Positions 6,166-10,373 of a DNA stretch of 10,373 nt are shown in pieces. The notes beneath the pieces were generated by a model. It saw only the letters and a program-made list of their open reading frames with translations, searched no databases and had not been told where the DNA came from. How positions within the stretch are numbered: position 1 is the stretch's first letter; each line of letters opens with the position of its first letter. The stretch comes from Clostridia bacterium (GTDB lineage Bacteria > Bacillota > Clostridia > Lutisporales > Lutisporaceae). Where the stretch lies: contig JAQSYB010000037.1 of NCBI GenBank assembly GCA_029256365.1, positions 1 to 10,373 of the forward strand. The letters run 5' to 3'. The translations under genes were made by a program, and so were the position numbers.

Positions 6166-6194
6166 TTTCCATAAAAAAAATAAAATGTTATAAT
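6166..6194 (+). promoter_or_regulatory. Promoter of the hydrogenase operon (extended -10)
   Basis: TTTCCA (6166-6171, four of six consensus bases), a 17-base spacer and TGTTATAAT, a perfect -10 at 6189-6194 with the extended TGn element. The transcript should start near 6201, giving a leader of about 60 bases that contains the Rex-like palindrome and the GGGGGTGA ribosome binding site at 6248-6255. Confidence 0.7.
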
Positions 6195-6212
6195 AAATGC
6201 TGTGAATAGTTA

Positions 6213-6230
6213 TTGTCAAAATTTTAACAA
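6213..6230. promoter_or_regulatory. Probable Rex (NADH/NAD+ sensor) operator
   Basis: TTGTCAAAATTTTAACAA matches the clostridial Rex pattern TTGTTAAnnnnTTAACAA at 13 of 14 specified positions, the one change being C for T in the left half. It lies about 12 bases after the predicted transcript start, where a bound repressor would block transcription. Rex represses fermentation and hydrogenase genes when NADH is low, which fits the hydrogenase operon that follows. Confidence 0.75.
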
Positions 6231-6259
6231 GTACGTTCTGATAATATGGGGGTGAAAAT

Positions 6260-6511
6260 ATGACTACTATTGAAGTTTGCATAGGAAGTGCATGTCATAT
6301 AAAGGGTTCCTACAATGTAATCAGTAAATTACAAGAAATAATAAATGATAAGAAGCTGGAAAATCAGGTGGTTATAAAAGCCGCATTTTGCCTCGGTGAA
6401 TGCACAAATGCAGTTTCTGTCAGGGCAAACGAAGGAAAAGTACAATCTTTGGATATAGAAGGTGTGGCAGAATTTTTGGATAGCCTGCTAGCTGAGGGGG
6501 GACGAAAATGA
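6260..6511 (+). CDS. Small NuoE-like [2Fe-2S] ferredoxin (thioredoxin-like fold)
   Basis: This 83-aa protein has the four cluster cysteines of the NuoE/thioredoxin-like [2Fe-2S] family in the pattern C7-x4-C12 and C44-x3-C48 (EVCIGSACHIKGS and FCLGECTNAV). It lacks the N-terminal helical region of full NuoE and is only the ferredoxin fold, like the small first subunit of several [FeFe]-hydrogenase clusters. It probably passes electrons between its partners and the sensory hydrogenase encoded next; the partner is inferred from position. It has GGGGGTGA just before the ATG. Its TGA stop overlaps the ATG of the next gene (ATGA), so the two are translationally coupled. It corresponds in position to hfsA of Thermoanaerobacterium-type clusters as I recall them. 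Confidence 0.9.
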   Translation: MTTIEVCIGSACHIKGSYNVISKLQEIINDKKLENQVVIKAAFCLGECTNAVSVRANEGKVQSLDIEGVAEFLDSLLAEGGRK

Positions 6512-8217
6512 ACCTTTTAGATTTTTCTGAAGCAAATTGTAAGAATTGTTATAAATGCTTAAGAACCTGTCAGGTAAAAGCAGTGAAAATAAAGAATGAC
6601 CAGGCCGGAATAGTGGAAGAAAGATGTATCGGTTGTGGACAATGCCTAGTAGTTTGTCCACAAGATGCGAGAAACATCAAAAGTGACTTAGAGGCTGTCA
6701 AAGCAGCGATCAAGCAAAACAAAAAAGTGATTGCCAGCATTGCACCATCTTTTGTTGGTGCTTTTCATTTGCAGGAGGCTGGAAACTTAGCAGCTGCTCT
6801 TCGGGTATTGGGGTTTGACCATATAGAGGAAACTGCGGTGGGTGCAGAAGTTGTAGGACAGCTTTTTGATAAGGCAATGAACAGCAATACAAGCGAAAAT
6901 CTAATTACTACATGCTGTCCATCTGCTAACTATCTTGTGGATCGATATTTCCCAAGCTTGACAAGCTACCTTATTCCTGTTGTATCTCCGATGCTTGCAC
7001 ATGGAAAGATGTTGAAAAAATCCCATGGTTATGACAGCTATGTAGTATTCATAGGGCCTTGTACTGCTAAGAAGATTGAAGCACTTAGCTTTCAGCATAA
7101 AGGTACCATTGATGCAGTACTCACCTTTGAAGAGCTAAGCAAGTGGTTAGAGGAGGAAGCAATCGATATGAATGCTTTGCAGCCTCTAGAGTTTGAGACA
7201 GCAGCGTGCTTTAAGGGGCAGGCTTTTCCTATGATTGGAGGGGTTATAGACTGCTTTGGAAATAGTCCAAAATATGAAAAGTTTCGTGTAGATGGTATTG
7301 TAGAATGCATGGAGATCTTTCAGTCCATAGAGGCGGGGAATCTTAAGAATGTCTGTATAGAAGTAAATGTATGCAAAGGCGGTTGTTTAAATGGACCGGG
7401 CATGCCTCGAAATGAGAAGGATTTTTATAAAAGACAAAAAAGAGTAAAGGAATATATTTATAAGGAGCGCAGCGCTTCATCTACACTAAGAGCAGTTCCA
7501 GCGGGGTTGGACTTTTCAAAGGTTTTTATCCCTCGACCTATTGAGAAGAGCAAGGCATCTGAAGGGGCAATCAATGAAATATTAGAGAGCATGGGCAAAT
7601 ACGAAGCCTCCGATGAGTTGAATTGCGGAGGCTGCGGCTACAATACCTGTAGAGAGAAAGCACAGGCAGTTTTTGAAGGAATGGCTGAAAAAAATATGTG
7701 TCTGCCATTTATGCGCGGAAAGGCAGAAAGTGTTACAAATGTAATATTTGAAAATTCGCCTAATATTATATTATTTATTGATGAAAAATTGAATGTATTA
7801 GAAATAAATCCGACTGCACAGAAGGTCTTCGGAGTAAATGAAGATTTTATGATGGATCGGCCAATATCCATTATAATGGATGAAGAACCATTCAAGCTAG
7901 TAAGAGACACCAAAAAGTCCCTCTTGTCTCAAAGAGTGTCTTACCCGAATTATGGTGTTGTTCTGCTGCAGAATATCATGTATTTAGAGAAACAAAATGT
8001 AATTCTAGGTATTATGAGCAACATTACAAAAGAGGAAAAACAAAGGGATGAATTGAAACGAGTGAAGGAAAATGCCATAGACGCAGCCCAGCGGGTTATA
8101 GAAAAGCAAATGCGTGTTGCCCAGGAAATAGCTAGCTTGCTGGGAGAAACAACAGCAGAGACAAAGGTAACCTTAACAAGGCTAAAGGATATCGCACTTC
8201 AAGAAACAGGGGAATGA
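6508..8217 (+). CDS. Sensory-type [FeFe] hydrogenase with FeS and PAS domains
   Basis: This 569-aa modular protein starts with two [4Fe-4S] motifs (C11/14/17/21 and C40/43/46/50). The H-cluster domain follows: TTCCPS (C136, C137), GPCTAKK (C185) and VCKGGCLNG (C289, C293), giving the four cluster ligands. An extra FeS domain comes next, CGGCGYNTCREKAQAV (C373, 376, 381, and C398), then a PAS domain (about 405-515) and a charged helical tail. The pocket differs from catalytic enzymes: G183 replaces the methionine before PC in motif L2, and N287 that of motif L3. These changes, the PAS domain and the downstream phosphatase fit the group C (phosphatase-linked) putative sensory hydrogenases. It probably senses H2 or redox state rather than making bulk H2. 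The ATG overlaps the preceding stop; the next gene starts one base after its stop. Confidence 0.9.
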   Translation: MNLLDFSEANCKNCYKCLRTCQVKAVKIKNDQAGIVEERCIGCGQCLVVCPQDARNIKSDLEAVKAAIKQNKKVIASIAPSFVGAFHLQEAGNLAAALRVLGFDHIEETAVGAEVVGQLFDKAMNSNTSENLITTCCPSANYLVDRYFPSLTSYLIPVVSPMLAHGKMLKKSHGYDSYVVFIGPCTAKKIEALSFQHKGTIDAVLTFEELSKWLEEEAIDMNALQPLEFETAACFKGQAFPMIGGVIDCFGNSPKYEKFRVDGIVECMEIFQSIEAGNLKNVCIEVNVCKGGCLNGPGMPRNEKDFYKRQKRVKEYIYKERSASSTLRAVPAGLDFSKVFIPRPIEKSKASEGAINEILESMGKYEASDELNCGGCGYNTCREKAQAVFEGMAEKNMCLPFMRGKAESVTNVIFENSPNIILFIDEKLNVLEINPTAQKVFGVNEDFMMDRPISIIMDEEPFKLVRDTKKSLLSQRVSYPNYGVVLLQNIMYLEKQNVILGIMSNITKEEKQRDELKRVKENAIDAAQRVIEKQMRVAQEIASLLGETTAETKVTLTRLKDIALQETGE

Positions 8218-8218
8218 T

Positions 8219-9388
8219 ATGTGTAATTTTATAGATGTTGGTTTTGATAGTATCAATAAGCATGGGGAAGAGCTCTGTGGAGATAAGGTAGAAATTATTA
8301 AGGATGAGGATGGCATCATCATTGTTCTAGCAGACGGTCTAGGAAGCGGGGTAAAGGCGAATATACTAGCAACTTTAACCTCAAAAATAGCGGGTACAAT
8401 GCTTCGTCAAGGAGCAAGCATACATGAAACAGTGGATACAATTTTGAATACGCTACCAGTATGCAGTGTGAGAAAATTGGCATACTCAACCTTTACGATA
8501 TTAAAAATATATCAGGATGGACGAATTTATACTGTAGAATATGATAATCCTCCATTGATATTTGTTCAGAACAATGTACTGACAAATATTGTCCGAAGAC
8601 AGGTGGAGGTGAATGGAAGAGTATTAAAAGAGAGTAATTTTCAGCTGCATGAAGGTGATGTTCTTACAATCATTAGTGATGGAGTTGTTCATGCAGGGGT
8701 TGGAGCAATTCTAAATCTTGGCTGGCAGTGGGATAACGTGGCGGATTATATAGAACAGCTGGCTAAGGTAGAAAAGTGTGCAAAAAACATATCGAAAAGC
8801 TTAATCGATGCGTGTCAGAATCTTTATGATTATCATCCCGGTGATGATGCTACTGTAGTAACGGTAAAGCTAAGACAGCCAGAGATGATTGATCTATTTA
8901 CTGGTCCTCCTAAGGATATGGAGGAAGACAAAAATGTAGTAGAAAGGTTAATGAAGGGAAATAGCAAGAAGGTGGTTTGCGGTGGAACAGCAGCCAATAT
9001 AGTTGCTAGAGAGCTGGGATATGCTATGGATGTAAGCATGGATTTTGTTGATCCTGAAATACCGCCAATTGCCTATATCAAAGATATTGATTTGGTTACT
9101 GAAGGAGTGCTTACCCTAAGTAAAACCATTGAAAAATTACAAGCTTTTATTTTTAATCAAAGCTTGTATACAGTATCCAACTTTAATGGTCTAGATGGTG
9201 CCAGTCAATTGGCTAAGCTATTGGTGGAGGATTGTACGCATTTAAACCTTTGGGTAGGTACTGCAGTCAATCCAGCACATCAAAATCCTGGATTCCCTTC
9301 AGATTTAAGTATTAAGGGTAAGGTAGTAGAGGAGCTGGCCATGCTTTTAAAGCAGCTAGGAAAGGAAGTAAAGCTAACATATATTTAG
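8219..9388 (+). CDS. SpoIIE/PP2C-type Ser/Thr phosphatase with unknown C-terminal region
   Basis: The first 220 residues of this 389-aa protein are a SpoIIE/PP2C phosphatase domain with its metal-binding aspartates: D22 (CGDK), D39 in ADGLGSG, D154 in ISDGVVHAG and D209-D210 in PGDDATVV. All key positions look intact, so it is probably an active phosphoserine/threonine phosphatase. Residues about 225-389 form a region I do not recognise, with VVCGGTAANIVARELG near residue 257 and YIKDIDLVTEGVLTLSK near residue 285. It has no membrane segment and is not sporulation SpoIIE itself, which carries many membrane helices. It lies one base after the sensory hydrogenase, with AGGGGAA upstream. It is a likely output partner for the PAS-hydrogenase, presumably acting on an anti-sigma-antagonist-like or other phosphoprotein outside the window (inference). 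Confidence 0.88.
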   Translation: MCNFIDVGFDSINKHGEELCGDKVEIIKDEDGIIIVLADGLGSGVKANILATLTSKIAGTMLRQGASIHETVDTILNTLPVCSVRKLAYSTFTILKIYQDGRIYTVEYDNPPLIFVQNNVLTNIVRRQVEVNGRVLKESNFQLHEGDVLTIISDGVVHAGVGAILNLGWQWDNVADYIEQLAKVEKCAKNISKSLIDACQNLYDYHPGDDATVVTVKLRQPEMIDLFTGPPKDMEEDKNVVERLMKGNSKKVVCGGTAANIVARELGYAMDVSMDFVDPEIPPIAYIKDIDLVTEGVLTLSKTIEKLQAFIFNQSLYTVSNFNGLDGASQLAKLLVEDCTHLNLWVGTAVNPAHQNPGFPSDLSIKGKVVEELAMLLKQLGKEVKLTYI

Positions 9389-9405
9389 GCTTGTGGGGAG
9401 AAACG

Positions 9406-10373
9406 ATGAGAAAATTTGAAACGGATGTTCAGTTGGTTAGATATGAAGTATTAAAGGAGGTATCAAAATTTGCCTTAGATGGGATTCTGGAGAAAAAATA
9501 TAAAAGTATACCAAAGATTTTGAATCCTGGTCCTAAGGCAAGGTTTAGATGCTGTGTTTATAAGGAAAGAGAAATTACAAAAAGACGAGTTAAACTAGCC
9601 ATGGGAGGAGACAAAAGCAATCCCAACGTGGTTGAGGTAATAGGAGCTGCCTGCGATGAATGCCCAATTAGTAGATTTACTGTAACAGAAGCCTGTCGTG
9701 GCTGTATGGCGCATCGATGCTCAGAAGCGTGTCCTGTAGGAGCTATTTATCATGTTGGACAAAGAGCATATATCAATCAGCAAAAATGTATAGAATGCGG
9801 CAAATGCAAGGCTGCTTGCCAATATGATGCAGTGTCGGATGTAATGAGACCCTGTAGGCGTTCTTGCCCTGTGGATGCTCTGTCAATTGATGAGGATAAA
9901 AAGGCTGTTATTGATAATGAGAGGTGTATACAATGCGGAGCATGTGTGTATCAATGTCCCTTTGGTGCGATTATGGACAAGTCACAGCTGGTGGATGTAA
10001 TTAATGAAATAAAATCTGCTCAACAAAAGCGTGATAGCCATGTCTATGCAGTAGTTGCGCCAGCAATTTCTAGCCAGTTTGCAAACATCAAAATAGGTCA
10101 GGTTATTCAAGCTATAAAAGAGATAGGTTTTCATGATGTAATTGAGGCTGCTTTGGGTGCGGATTTGATAGCATACAAGGAAACCCATGAGTTTGCAGAG
10201 GAAGTTGATGAAAAAGGCTTTATAACAAGCTCTTGCTGTCCAGCTTTTGTTTCTCTGATTCAAAAGAAATACCCAGAACTTTTAGGTAATATTTCTAGCT
10301 CAGTATCTCCAATGATTGCGGTGTCTAGATTAATAAAAAGTACGGATAAAAATGCCAAAGTAGTGTTTATAGG
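9406..10373 (+). CDS. [FeFe] hydrogenase, group B-like, 3' end beyond window
   Basis: The first 322 codons are visible, with no stop; the gene runs off the right edge. The N terminus has the group B hallmark stretch: FRCCVYKERE (C49, C50), KLAMGGDKSNPNVVEV, ACDECP (C83, C86) and CRGCMAHRCSEACP (C97-C109). Ferredoxin-like CIECGKCKAAC (C128-C138), RPCRRSCP and CIQCGACVYQCPFGAI follow, so several [4Fe-4S] clusters are present. The H-cluster domain then begins, with motif L1 SSCCPAF (C277, C278), and the window ends at KVVFI, just before motif L2. It is a likely monomeric cytoplasmic hydrogenase using ferredoxin-like donors; the direction of catalysis is not known for this group. It lies 17 bases after the phosphatase gene with GGGGAG before the ATG, so it is the fourth gene of the operon and shares its control. 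Confidence 0.92.
   Translation, partial: MRKFETDVQLVRYEVLKEVSKFALDGILEKKYKSIPKILNPGPKARFRCCVYKEREITKRRVKLAMGGDKSNPNVVEVIGAACDECPISRFTVTEACRGCMAHRCSEACPVGAIYHVGQRAYINQQKCIECGKCKAACQYDAVSDVMRPCRRSCPVDALSIDEDKKAVIDNERCIQCGACVYQCPFGAIMDKSQLVDVINEIKSAQQKRDSHVYAVVAPAISSQFANIKIGQVIQAIKEIGFHDVIEAALGADLIAYKETHEFAEEVDEKGFITSSCCPAFVSLIQKKYPELLGNISSSVSPMIAVSRLIKSTDKNAKVVFI

Noticed and set aside
8219..9388. The sporulation phosphatase SpoIIE
   Set aside because: It has no N-terminal membrane helices and is much shorter. Its place in the hydrogenase operon points to a different role.
9982..10263. A minus-strand open frame opposite the last hydrogenase gene
   Set aside because: It is the shadow of a strongly conserved hydrogenase coding frame, with no ribosome binding site or recognisable domain.

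Overview
The window reads as an AT-rich chromosomal stretch of an anaerobic, probably spore-forming member of the Clostridia. The basis is [FeFe]-hydrogenase genes, strong AGGAGG-type ribosome binding sites, a Mrp protein with a cysteine-rich N terminus, a YitT-family membrane protein, a probable Rex operator and a selenocysteine-encoding gene. I cannot name the genus from sequence alone. UGA is an ordinary stop in several genes here (YitT, NuoE-like, sensory hydrogenase), so the genetic code is standard and the one in-frame UGA described below is a local recoding event.

Left part (1-3029): a LysM protein cut by the window edge and a DUF2935 protein, both on the minus strand, lie on either side of a bidirectional terminator. 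Then come a plus-strand YitT-family membrane protein and a two-repeat DUF4397 protein whose upstream region resembles a late-sporulation promoter.

Middle part (3030-6040): a HutD/Ves-family cupin is followed by a 2-Cys peroxiredoxin. In that gene the peroxidatic cysteine codon is an in-frame TGA (3919-3921), followed at SECIS-like distance by a perfect 8-bp hairpin with a GGC loop. The real gene is therefore 3793-4281 (162 aa, Sec43), not the 116-codon fragment a standard caller would give. A bidirectional terminator separates it from a minus-strand ZIP metal transporter, which lies downstream of a Mrp/NBP35 iron-sulfur carrier and may share its transcript.

Right part (6041-10373): divergent from mrp, a promoter with a near-perfect Rex-type palindrome starts a tightly packed operon. 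Its genes are a small NuoE-like [2Fe-2S] protein, a sensory-type [FeFe] hydrogenase with an extra FeS domain and a PAS domain, a SpoIIE/PP2C-type phosphatase with an unrecognised C-terminal region, and a group B-like [FeFe] hydrogenase that runs off the window. The order matches, as I recall it, the hfsABCD type of cluster in thermophilic clostridia. The inferred logic is that Rex senses the NADH/NAD+ ratio and gates transcription. The PAS-linked hydrogenase may sense H2 or redox state and signal through the phosphatase, and the last gene encodes a likely catalytic hydrogenase. No tRNA, rRNA, insertion sequence or CRISPR array was seen, and no gap between genes exceeds 300 bases.
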